From Chlamydiota bacterium (GTDB lineage Bacteria > Chlamydiota > Chlamydiia > Chlamydiales > SM23-39): 51,277 bases of DNA. The notes beneath the pieces are model-generated. The model saw only the letters and a program-made list of their open reading frames with translations. It ran no database searches and was not told the origin of the DNA. Numbering within the stretch: position 1 is the stretch's first letter; each line of letters opens with the position of its first letter. Position numbers and translations under genes: made by a program. Below, piece after piece: positions 1-7,466 of the stretch. The stretch lies in the NCBI GenBank assembly GCA_027451825.1, contig DAIDHZ010000014.1:1-51277 (forward strand), in the 5' to 3' direction.

Positions 1-520
1 CTTATTTCTGAGACAATGGGTTTTTAAATTTCTCTTTTTTCCACCTGCCGACGAAGGAGGTAGGTGAACATCTACGCCATGCGCAATTTGAACGAGCTTT
101 CGCCCTCAAAATTCCTTGAAAAATTTTTGACAAACCAACAGAACCCAGCACAGAAAAAGGTTCATGAAAGATCTCATAAACTGCAGTAATATCGAAAACT
201 ATCTCAGTCAGGAGCATGAGAGCACCTCCTCAGCATTCATCAGACACACATCGACAATCGACCTATCAAAAAATCATCTTCAGCATGATTTCAAACTTCA
301 AAAAAGAAACTTCAAAAAAAACATTTACTCTAAACATCAAATCATGTAAATTATTTATTCAATAAATCGCACCCAAAAAATCATGCCATTCATAGATTAA
401 AATGAACTCTAAAATACAAACGAAGAATGGATATAAATCGGATTGGCAAAACATTCGTCATTTTGGAAGACAAATCGTTCTTTTACAGAAAACATTTTAA
501 ATTCATTTAACGGAGGAACA
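1..520. other. Gene-free left edge of the window
   Basis: No convincing gene was found here. The short open frames on both strands show no family motif and have no good ribosome binding site. Positions 42-66 can form a short imperfect hairpin (CACCTGCC against GGTAGGTG). The AT-rich stretch from about 330 to 520 presumably holds the promoter of the methyltransferase-like gene that starts at 521, but no clear promoter pair stands out. Confidence 0.5.
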
Positions 521-1249
521 ATGCACCTGTTATTTTTTTTCTTTAGTATCTTCGTAACATCTATTTATGCTACGACTGAAAATCTTTCAATCGAAAAAAA
601 GATCGAGTTCTATTTTGAACATCAAAAATATAAAACGCCTACCACACTATGCAGAATTATGCATACTCTTGGTAGCGATAAAGGAGGAGGAGGCACACAC
701 AACTATACAACATTATACTCTTTACTCTTTGAAAAAATAAGAAATGAACCAATTTACATTTTTGAAATGGGAATAGGAACAAATTATCTAGATGTACCTT
801 CCAGCATGGGTATTCATGGAAAGCCAGGAGCCTCTTTACGTGGATGGACTCAATATTTCCCAAACGCATATGTATACGGAGCAGATGTCGATAGCAGAAT
901 CTTATTTCAAGAAGAAAATATTTCTACATTTTATTGCGACCAAACAAAAGAAAGTTCCATTCATGAATTATTCGCAAATCAACTTCAAGGAATGGAATTC
1001 GACATTATGATCGATGATGGACTTCATGCATTTGAAGCCAATTACACATTACTAAGAAACAGCATAAAATATTTAAGAAAAAACGGATTTTATATTATTG
1101 AAGATTTACCACCATATGCTGCACAAAAATTTCAAGACATCTTAGAATATCTAAAACACGATCTTAAGCTCAGTTTTATTCAAGTTCTTGACATCCCTCC
1201 GAATGCGAGTCACTCTATGGACAATAAATTAGTAGTAATTCAAAAATAA
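521..1249 (+). CDS. Exported class I SAM-dependent methyltransferase-like protein
   Basis: Predicted 242-residue protein. An upstream in-frame start at 443 is possible. The ATG at 521 is preferred because it follows a strong GGAGG site and opens directly with a signal peptide (MHLL, then a Phe-rich core, cleavage after about A17). The fold reads as a SAM-dependent methyltransferase of the sugar/antibiotic O-methyltransferase type: a GSDKGG segment, motif I FEMGIG at about 82-87, an acidic DVD at about 122-124 ending the second strand, and IDDGLH at about 164-169, a typical metal or substrate acidic motif. It lies 39 bp upstream of a glycosyltransferase-like gene on the same strand, probably in one transcript. 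The substrate is unknown. A signal peptide is unusual for a SAM enzyme and points to export or secretion. Confidence 0.7.
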   Translation: MHLLFFFFSIFVTSIYATTENLSIEKKIEFYFEHQKYKTPTTLCRIMHTLGSDKGGGGTHNYTTLYSLLFEKIRNEPIYIFEMGIGTNYLDVPSSMGIHGKPGASLRGWTQYFPNAYVYGADVDSRILFQEENISTFYCDQTKESSIHELFANQLQGMEFDIMIDDGLHAFEANYTLLRNSIKYLRKNGFYIIEDLPPYAAQKFQDILEYLKHDLKLSFIQVLDIPPNASHSMDNKLVVIQK

Positions 1250-1288
1250 AAACCAAAACATTTACAAACAACACAAAAAAAGACCATT

Positions 1289-2293
1289 ATGAAAATAAGA
1301 ATATTAACAATATTAGTCTTATTGCTAAACACTGTCTTTGCCAGCCCTTTTTTTATTGATTTTCCTGATAAAATCGAATTAACAAACCAAGACTACGTGG
1401 AAATACAAAATAAAATAAGAGCCATTGATTTTCCTGCCATGATTGAAACGTTCTACCCTAAATCTGGTGACTTCTCTGAAAGAAAATTTTTTGAACGAAG
1501 AATGAGAACCGGCATCGGCGCAGTTCTAATTGATGAAGAAAAAGGCCTCTTCCCTCAAATCATTTTCGAAAAAATCGGAAACGGAGGAAATTGTTGTGTC
1601 GTAAGCTATGCTTCCTATAACAGACGATACCCAGAACTATTGAAAGATATCTTACCAGCTCTCGCTTCCAGTGGATTTAATGGATATTTTTACTCAAGAA
1701 TAGGAGGATATCCAACGCCCACCGGACAAGAAGCTAAATACGCAGGAACCCCCTTTGGATTTAAAATACCTCTCATTATTGAAGCCTTTCAGTTAGGATT
1801 TGAAAACGTTTTATATCTCGACTCTGCTTGCCTTCCTATGGAAGATCCAACACCCGTCTTCAAACTAATTCATCAAAATGGATGTTTTTTTGTTGGCGGA
1901 AGAAATTGTTATGACAATGGATGGCTACGTTATTTTTTCCCAAAAGCAAGACAAGCTTTAATGGACATTTATAGAAGAGATCCTCTCCTTGAAAAACAAA
2001 TATCCGGATCAATTATAGGATTTAAAAAAGACAACATATGGACTCGAAAATTCATTGAAGAATACTATCATGTGCTGACGTTAGGAGATCCTTTCATGTC
2101 TGAATTATCAGAAATGTTTGTGTTCGCATCGATTGCTGGATATCTTCACTTTCCCGCACACTTATACATAGACCCATATTCACAACAATTACCTAACCCT
2201 GTTTATGCATACACTGCAGAAGATCATCCTGAATTAACTGCACAACAACGCATAGGAATGTTTTTATACCGACAGCAAAATGACAAACATTAA
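1289..2293 (+). CDS. Exported glycosyltransferase-like hypothetical protein
   Basis: 334 residues starting with a clear signal peptide (MKIRILTILV, cleavage near A18). I cannot assign a family firmly. The middle carries a hydrophobic strand followed by YLDSACLP, with the Asp at residue 178, then GGRNCYDNGW and a later SGSIIGF segment. This arrangement of an Asp-containing strand end followed by an acceptor-side loop resembles GT-A nucleotide-sugar transferases, where a DxD-like motif binds metal. Here the second Asp of a DxD is replaced (D-S-A). The gene follows the exported methyltransferase-like gene by 39 bp and probably shares its transcript, so a joint role in modifying a glycan or host molecule is plausible. 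The glycosyltransferase call is inference from motif shape only. Confidence 0.5.
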   Translation: MKIRILTILVLLLNTVFASPFFIDFPDKIELTNQDYVEIQNKIRAIDFPAMIETFYPKSGDFSERKFFERRMRTGIGAVLIDEEKGLFPQIIFEKIGNGGNCCVVSYASYNRRYPELLKDILPALASSGFNGYFYSRIGGYPTPTGQEAKYAGTPFGFKIPLIIEAFQLGFENVLYLDSACLPMEDPTPVFKLIHQNGCFFVGGRNCYDNGWLRYFFPKARQALMDIYRRDPLLEKQISGSIIGFKKDNIWTRKFIEEYYHVLTLGDPFMSELSEMFVFASIAGYLHFPAHLYIDPYSQQLPNPVYAYTAEDHPELTAQQRIGMFLYRQQNDKH

Positions 2294-2365
2294 AGGTCAT
2301 CATAAAAAAATAACTTTAGAGTTCTCAAAAGAACAGTCAGTTTATCTGATTGAAGATTCTCCATC

Positions 2366-2387
2366 GCAGGTATTGACCAATACCTGC
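2366..2387. repeat. Perfect 9-bp stem-loop
   Basis: GCAGGTATT pairs with AATACCTGC across a 4-base loop. No T-run follows on either strand, so a classic intrinsic terminator is not supported. It may still terminate or stabilise transcripts from either side. Confidence 0.5.
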
Positions 2388-2588
2388 CTCTAAAAATTTG
2401 CAAAATTTCAGCCATTTTTCTCCTCTTTCTATAGAAAACATCAGACTAAATCAAAGGTCCAACTAGCGATCCTTAACAAAAATTCTTGAGATAATTTCTA
2501 GTTCTTAAATTTTTTTCGGTATAATTTAAGACAAACATCATTGGCAATTTATTAAGTAACATTAAAAACTATGAAGCATTCAAAGTGC

Positions 2589-2745
2589 ATATTCGTTCCA
2601 GTTGAAAGGCCCCGAGAAGAAAACCGAATTAAAAGCTCTCAAATTTCGAATAAAAGGTAGGAGTTAATATTGACCCCGACCTTTTATTCGAAATTTGAGG
2701 CTTTTAATCGATTTTCATGGGTGGCTTTCAATTGGAACGAGTATA
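2589..2745. repeat. Imperfect palindromic element, family 'tatactcgttccagtt'
   Basis: About 157 bp forming one long imperfect inverted repeat. The outer ends are TATTCGTTCCAGTTGAAAGG on the left and, in reverse orientation, TATACTCGTTCCAATTGAAAG on the right. The inner arms around CTCAAATTTCGAATAAAAGG are almost identical in inverted orientation. The same terminal sequence bounds the element at 43973-44147 and occurs once, alone, at 36460-36475. Size and termini resemble a MITE-like non-coding mobile repeat, but no transposase of matching type is present in the window. Confidence 0.75.
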
Positions 2746-2823
2746 GATAGACAAGATCCCTATCATTGCTGCAAAAATCATCCAAATGGCCACAAAACTG
2801 CGTATTCCACACTAATGACCATT

Positions 2824-3480
2824 CTACTCCTCAAACCACCAAAAATTCTGATCTACATGAAGCTTCAAATTGTAATCCTCGGCAAAGCGCTCAACAGCCG
2901 CTCTAACGGATGGCCACATCCAATCATCGCCGCAAAAGACTCCCTTCTTGTCGGAAACGTAGGGGAACCAAGCCTCAAGATCTCGATAAACGTTATCCAC
3001 CTCGTGACCGGCATCAAGATAAATCAGATCCGGCTTAATGTGGGTTAATGTTTTTGCAGCATCCAAACTATCCATGCGAACAGGGACGATTTTATTCACA
3101 AGACGAGTATGAATCACATTGGATAGAAATTGCTCATAGAGAGTCGGAATATAACGAGCAAATTCAGGAATCCCTCGATGCTCGGACGAACCCAGCCAAT
3201 GATCGACTGCATAGACCTTGCCATCAATGGGAAGAAGACGGGCCATATGACGGGTTGAGAGCCCCATCCATGAGCCAATTTCAATCACAGTACGAATCGA
3301 TCGTGAACGAATCATACGCTCCATTTGAGGCGCATTCACATACCAACCGTGATCATTGAATGGAAGCAATTTGGATACGGTATTGTATGGAGGAGGAAGC
3401 TGACTCAAATCAACAGCCGCAAATGCATGAAAAGAAAAGAAAATAGCAACAAAAACCTTCTTTAAAAAATCAAAAATCAT
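2824..3480 (-). CDS. Exported SAM-methyltransferase-like protein, paralog 3 of a tandem triplet
   Basis: 218 residues. The start at 3480 is chosen because its ATG overlaps the stop of the preceding paralog as ATGA, indicating translational coupling. It opens with a signal peptide (MIFDFLKKVFVAIFF, cleavage near A21), then DLSQLPPPYNT. The core has motif I VIEIGSWMG followed by STRHMARLL, AVDHWLGS, a YLDAGHE strand end and GDDW. This is the layout of Methyltransf_24-type O-methyltransferases, in which Asp residues of the last two motifs bind metal or substrate. The C-terminus NFWWFEE is shared with its two neighbours. It is the last gene of a three-gene minus-strand operon. All expected motifs are intact, so it is probably active; its target is unknown. 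Confidence 0.75.
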   Translation of the reverse strand: MIFDFLKKVFVAIFFSFHAFAAVDLSQLPPPYNTVSKLLPFNDHGWYVNAPQMERMIRSRSIRTVIEIGSWMGLSTRHMARLLPIDGKVYAVDHWLGSSEHRGIPEFARYIPTLYEQFLSNVIHTRLVNKIVPVRMDSLDAAKTLTHIKPDLIYLDAGHEVDNVYRDLEAWFPYVSDKKGVFCGDDWMWPSVRAAVERFAEDYNLKLHVDQNFWWFEE

Positions 3481-4088
3481 AACTCTTCCACCCACCAAAA
3501 ATTGTTTGCCGCATGAATGACCAAATGATGCTCTCTTGCAAATTGATCAACTGCGATTCGAACAGACTCCAAACTCCAACCATTCCCAGAAACAATGCCT
3601 TTTTTATTCTCAACATAAGGAAACCAAGTGACAAGATCTTGATACACCTCTTCTGTTTCATGGCTTTTTTCTAGATAAATCAAATCCGGCTGAACATCGA
3701 TCAACACTTGAGCAGCATCTAGATTTGCCATTCTCATGGGAATGATTTTATGCTCAAGATGAGCATGCACTACATTTGAAAGAAACTGTTTATATAGACC
3801 AGGGCCCTGCCAACGATCTACAGCATACACTTTGCCATCATCCGGAATCAAACATGCGATATACTTCGTAGACACACCAAGTGAAGAACCAATCTCAATC
3901 ACCGTATGAATCGATCTACCTTTCATCAATCGCTGCATCTCTCTTGCATTCGAATACGATCCATCATCCGTTTCTAAAAGCAACGTAGTGAGTGTATTAT
4001 AAGGCGATGGACACTGACTCAAATCAACGGTTGCAAATGCATGAGAAGAAAAGAGGATAGCAACAAAAAACTTCTTCAAAAAAATCAT
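3477..4088 (-). CDS. Exported SAM-methyltransferase-like protein, paralog 2, divergent
   Basis: 203 residues. The start at 4088 is set by an ATGA overlap with the upstream paralog. It has a signal peptide (MIFLKKFFVAILFSS, cleavage near A20) and strong similarity to both neighbours, but three differences suggest loss or change of activity. About 15 residues are missing between VDRWQG and LYKQFL, where its sisters carry an EHH/EHR loop. The acidic strand end is YLEKSHE instead of YLD-x-x-H-E. The usual GDDW reads GNGW. Motif I is IEIGSSLG. Translation remains open throughout, so this is not a simple pseudogene. It may be a degenerating copy or one with a new role. Confidence 0.7.
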   Translation of the reverse strand: MIFLKKFFVAILFSSHAFATVDLSQCPSPYNTLTTLLLETDDGSYSNAREMQRLMKGRSIHTVIEIGSSLGVSTKYIACLIPDDGKVYAVDRWQGPGLYKQFLSNVVHAHLEHKIIPMRMANLDAAQVLIDVQPDLIYLEKSHETEEVYQDLVTWFPYVENKKGIVSGNGWSLESVRIAVDQFAREHHLVIHAANNFWWVEEL

Positions 4089-4729
4089 CGCTCCTCCAAC
4101 CACCAAAAATTGTTTGCCGCATGAATGATCAAGTTACGCTCGCTTGCAAATTGATTCACGGCGATACGAACGGATTCCCAATTCCAATCATCCCCCGAAA
4201 AAATGCCTTTTTTATTCTCAACATAAGGAAACCAAGCAACCAAATCTTGATACACATCTTCCGTTTCATGACTTCCATCTAGATAGATCAAATCCGGCCG
4301 AACATCTGTAAGCACTTTAGCGGCATCCAAACTTGCCATTCTGATAGGAATGATTTTATGCTCAAGATGGGCATGGACCACATTTGAAAGGAATTGTTCA
4401 TACAGGCTCGGTAAATATCGAGAAAAGACAGACGTATTATGATGTTCAACCGATCCAAGCCAATGATCGACGGCATACACCTTTCCATCACCGGGAATTA
4501 AACGCGCAATATGTCTTGTCGACATGCCAAGCCAAGAACCAATCTCAATCACCGTATGAATCGACTGGCCCTTCAATAATCCCTGCATCTCTCTTGCATT
4601 CGAATACCAGCCATGATTCTTTTCAGGGAGCAAAACTGTAAGCGTGTTATAAGGAGATGGAAGCTGACTCAAATCCATCGCAGCAAAAAGCGACGAAAAA
4701 AAGAGCAAAAACCCAAGACATCTCTTCAT
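4085..4729 (-). CDS. Exported SAM-methyltransferase-like protein, paralog 1
   Basis: 214 residues, first gene of the three-gene operon. An upstream TTG at 4741 is in frame, but the ATG at 4729 opens directly into a signal peptide (MKRCLGFLLFFSSLFA) and is preferred. Motifs: VIEIGSWLGMSTRH (motif I), AVDHWLGS, YLDGSHE, GDDWNW, and the shared C-terminus NFWWLEER. Known relatives with this motif order are small class I O-methyltransferases; the export signal makes a cytoplasmic metabolic role unlikely. The promoter must lie in the 146-bp gap shared with the divergent efflux operon. The substrate is unknown. Confidence 0.75.
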   Translation of the reverse strand: MKRCLGFLLFFSSLFAAMDLSQLPSPYNTLTVLLPEKNHGWYSNAREMQGLLKGQSIHTVIEIGSWLGMSTRHIARLIPGDGKVYAVDHWLGSVEHHNTSVFSRYLPSLYEQFLSNVVHAHLEHKIIPIRMASLDAAKVLTDVRPDLIYLDGSHETEDVYQDLVAWFPYVENKKGIFSGDDWNWESVRIAVNQFASERNLIIHAANNFWWLEER

Positions 4730-4824
4730 GATTTTTTCCAAAATTTTGTTGATACTCTAAAGGATCTCTTCTTTTTTTTAAAAATATTTTATTCAAGAGA
4801 GCTCTCGGCTCTTTTATTTAAGAA

Positions 4825-4839
4825 AATCATCAAATGATT
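4825..4839. promoter_or_regulatory. Operator-like inverted repeat at the efflux promoter
   Basis: AATCAT-CAA-ATGATT is a perfect inverted repeat that overlaps the proposed -35 box of the RND operon. Its position would suit a repressor of the efflux genes. No adjacent TetR- or MarR-type regulator gene is present, so this is inference. Confidence 0.35.
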
Positions 4840-4866
4840 GCGCAAAAAATCTGACTAAACTATTAG
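4838..4866 (+). promoter_or_regulatory. Putative sigma-70-type promoter of the RND efflux operon
   Basis: TTGCGC at 4838-4843 and TATTAG at 4861-4866 are separated by 17 bases. The expected transcription start is about 3 bases before the ATG at 4876, which would give a very short leader. Confidence 0.4.
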
Positions 4867-4875
4867 ACAGTAATA

Positions 4876-6384
4876 ATGCGCAAAAAAATAAAACAAACAT
4901 CATTCGCTTTAATATCATTATTGATTTCAGGATGTGTTCATGATGCAGCAGATCCTTTATCGCTCGCTCCGGAGACTCCTTATTCCTCTTGGACTCCGAT
5001 GCAAGGCAATCGGATGATTTCATCTCGTTATTGTCAGACGATGCTGCCGATGACATTCGGAGAAGGAGAGCTCAATTTAGCAGAACTCATTGACATTGCT
5101 TTAAGAAACAATCCGATGACAAAGCAAACATGGGCGCAGGCTTGTGCGGCTGCAGCATCCTATGGTCAAGCCATGAGCAAATTTTATCCGGAAGTGCTCA
5201 GCAGCACCGGGTACACGCGTCAAAAAGGAAGCTTTCCATCCAACGGAGGCGCTACAGGTTCTCCATCATCAAGTCAAATCTCATCAGCTGCTAGCACAGC
5301 TTTAAATAATGCGCTCAATTCCGTGTTCACATTTTATTCCACGCAAGCAGGTCCTGACGTTCTGTTAACCTACACCCTTTTTGACTTTGGACAAAGAAGT
5401 TCAGCAGCTCTTGCTGCCAGAGAAGCTCTTTATTATGCCGATCTGACTCACAACCAAGAAATTCAAACCATCATCCAAACAGTCATGGATGATTATTATG
5501 GATATCTCTATCAGATTGCAGCCATGGAGGCAAATGAGGCTAATTTAAGCAATGCCCAAATGTCTTTGGATGCGGCCAACGAGAAATTTTCTTTAGGTCT
5601 TGCAGCTCTTGGAGATGTTGCGACGGCAAGAACCCAATTTTTACAAGCAAGAATCAATCTCACAACGCAAAGACAAAATGTAGAAAATGCATTTGCTCAG
5701 CTTGCTGTTGATTTAGGCCTTCCTGCCAACAGCAAATTCAAAGTCCAATCCCTTCCGGATAAGATCGATGCCAATCCAATCTTAGAAAGCGTCGATCGTT
5801 TAGTTGAAATGGCGCAGCATCAAAGACAAGATGTACTCGCAGCAGCTGCCAATGTACGATCAAAAGAGGCTTCCGTACTCAATGCGAAAAGAGCTGTCTT
5901 ACCTGTTCTCAGAAGCACTTTAGATACAGGTCATTATTGGTTTCAAAGAGGTTTAAAAGAAAAGCACATGCACTGGATTGCTGCATTTTCTTTAGACTTC
6001 CCCATCTTTGACGGCTTTTATTTCAAAAACGGAGTGCGTCAGGCAGAAGCCAATTTAGAATACGCAAAAGCGCAGCTTTTACAAACAGAGCTCTCTATGA
6101 TTCAAAATGTCACAACATCGCACATGGGAGTCAAAACTGCGGCCTCCAATTTGACGGATTCCGAGGAATATTTAAAAGCGGCAGAGCTTGAATTCAACAT
6201 TGCGCTTGCCAATTACAAAGCAGGGACAAAAACGATTTTGGATGTGATGTCTGCACAAAGCTCTCTTGCCGATGCTCGATCGAAAAAAGCAGAAGCAGAG
6301 CAAAACTGGTTTACAGCGCTTGCAAGCATTGCCTATGCAACAGGCTCTTTATGCAGACCTTTGGAGGAAATATGTCAAAATTAA
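4876..6384 (+). CDS. TolC/NodT-type outer-membrane efflux lipoprotein
   Basis: 502 residues. It would form the outer-membrane channel of the tripartite exporter encoded by this operon. The N-terminus is a lipoprotein signal with lipobox LISGC, acylated Cys20. The body shows the two repeated long helical segments of outer-membrane factors: first repeat about 60-280, with ELIDIALRNNP and later LGDVATARTQFLQARI; second repeat about 285-490, with AGTKTILDVMSAQSSL near the end. Length fits the NodT/OprM branch, which is lipidated unlike E. coli TolC. It is first in a three-gene operon: the adaptor start at 6372 lies inside its last codons, and the adaptor then overlaps the pump by ATGA. The substrate cannot be read from sequence. 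Confidence 0.9.
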   Translation: MRKKIKQTSFALISLLISGCVHDAADPLSLAPETPYSSWTPMQGNRMISSRYCQTMLPMTFGEGELNLAELIDIALRNNPMTKQTWAQACAAAASYGQAMSKFYPEVLSSTGYTRQKGSFPSNGGATGSPSSSQISSAASTALNNALNSVFTFYSTQAGPDVLLTYTLFDFGQRSSAALAAREALYYADLTHNQEIQTIIQTVMDDYYGYLYQIAAMEANEANLSNAQMSLDAANEKFSLGLAALGDVATARTQFLQARINLTTQRQNVENAFAQLAVDLGLPANSKFKVQSLPDKIDANPILESVDRLVEMAQHQRQDVLAAAANVRSKEASVLNAKRAVLPVLRSTLDTGHYWFQRGLKEKHMHWIAAFSLDFPIFDGFYFKNGVRQAEANLEYAKAQLLQTELSMIQNVTTSHMGVKTAASNLTDSEEYLKAAELEFNIALANYKAGTKTILDVMSAQSSLADARSKKAEAEQNWFTALASIAYATGSLCRPLEEICQN

Positions 6385-7466
6385 AGATTTTATTGTTTTG
6401 TTTCCTTCTTCTCTCTAGCTGTCATCGAAAAAAACTCACTCTGCAAACACCCTCTTATCCTGTTCAAGTAGGAGAGGCCACTCAAAAAGATGTTCCCATT
6501 TTCATCGAGGCGCTTGGCCATGTTCAATCCATCACAAGCATTGATATCTATTCACGCATTGAAGGAGAAATCACCGGGATCTATTTCAAACAAGGACAAG
6601 AAGTCAAACAAGGAGATCTTCTCTTTACCATCGATCCGCGTCCTTATCAAGCAGCCGTAAAACAAGCGCAAGGCGCTTTAGAACAAAGCCTTGCCAATCT
6701 GGCTCTTTCTGAAGAAAAAGTAAAAAGATATCGCCTTCTTACCAAAGATGAATTTTACTCTCAAATCGACTATGAAACCCTTCAAGCGAATATGGCAGCA
6801 AATGCAGCGCTTGTCTTAGAAAATCAAGGGAATTTAGATGCAGCGAACATCAATTTAAACTATTGCTGGATTTATGCACCCATTGACGGGATGATGGGGA
6901 TTTTGAATATCGATTATGGAAATTTAGTTTGCGTCAATTGTCAAAATTCGTTGACCACCCTCAATCAAATGGCTCCTATTTTCGTCACTTTTTCGATCCC
7001 CGAATTTCAACTGCCCCACATTCAAAAAGCATTGAAAAAAGGGACTTTAAAAGTTTTATCTGCTTATGAAAATTTTAAAAGCGATGAAATTTTTGAAGGC
7101 TCTCTTTACATGTTAGACAACACGGTTGACAATCAAACCGGAATGATCAAATTAAGAGCCATTTTTGAAAACAAAGCAAGAGAGCTTTGGCCGGGACAGT
7201 TCATCCGAAATCGGCTGGTTTTATATACCATGAAAGATGCCGTTGTCATCCCTTATGCCGCTGTCCAAGTCACGCAGACAAATCCGATTGTTTTTGTTTT
7301 AAAAGACGACATGACGGTAGAACAAAGAACCGTAAAACTAGGTCAGCGTCAAGACGATGATGTTGTTATTCTCAGCGGCATTCAAGGGGGCGAAAAAATC
7401 ATTATCGATGGACAAATCAATCTCTTTTCAGGCGCCAAAGTCCGCATGATTCAAGGGGTACAATGA
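6372..7466 (+). CDS. RND efflux periplasmic adaptor lipoprotein (MFP family)
   Basis: 364 residues. The start at 6372 is preferred over an in-frame upstream codon at 6351 because GGAGG sits just before it and the protein then opens with a lipoprotein signal, lipobox LLSSC with Cys17. Domain order is that of AcrA/MdtA: barrel-sandwich half with IYSRIEGEITGIYFKQGQEVKQGDLLFTID, an alpha-hairpin at about 90-155, the second lipoyl half with YAPIDGMMG, beta-barrel, and a membrane-proximal domain with AAVQVTQTNPIVFVL near the C-terminus. It bridges the inner-membrane pump and the outer-membrane channel. It overlaps the upstream gene by 13 bp and the pump by the 4-base ATGA, so the three proteins are probably translated in step. 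Confidence 0.93.
   Translation: MSKLKILLFCFLLLSSCHRKKLTLQTPSYPVQVGEATQKDVPIFIEALGHVQSITSIDIYSRIEGEITGIYFKQGQEVKQGDLLFTIDPRPYQAAVKQAQGALEQSLANLALSEEKVKRYRLLTKDEFYSQIDYETLQANMAANAALVLENQGNLDAANINLNYCWIYAPIDGMMGILNIDYGNLVCVNCQNSLTTLNQMAPIFVTFSIPEFQLPHIQKALKKGTLKVLSAYENFKSDEIFEGSLYMLDNTVDNQTGMIKLRAIFENKARELWPGQFIRNRLVLYTMKDAVVIPYAAVQVTQTNPIVFVLKDDMTVEQRTVKLGQRQDDDVVILSGIQGGEKIIIDGQINLFSGAKVRMIQGVQ

Larger units (their letters stand above)
2294..2823. other. Intergenic region with hairpins and a palindromic repeat
   Basis: A 530-bp gap between two convergent gene groups with no credible gene. It holds a small hairpin at 2321-2334 just after the glycosyltransferase-like gene, a perfect 9-bp hairpin at 2366-2387, and the imperfect palindromic element at 2589-2745 described separately. 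The rest is AT-rich and shows nothing recognisable. Confidence 0.6.

Noticed and set aside
2..349. Short open frames on both strands at the left edge (71 and 61 residues)
   Set aside because: They overlap each other, lack binding sites and family motifs, and look like chance frames in intergenic DNA.
2695..3359. Plus-strand open frames opposite the methyltransferase-like gene
   Set aside because: Antisense to a clearly coding gene with a signal peptide and SAM motifs; the first begins inside the palindromic element.
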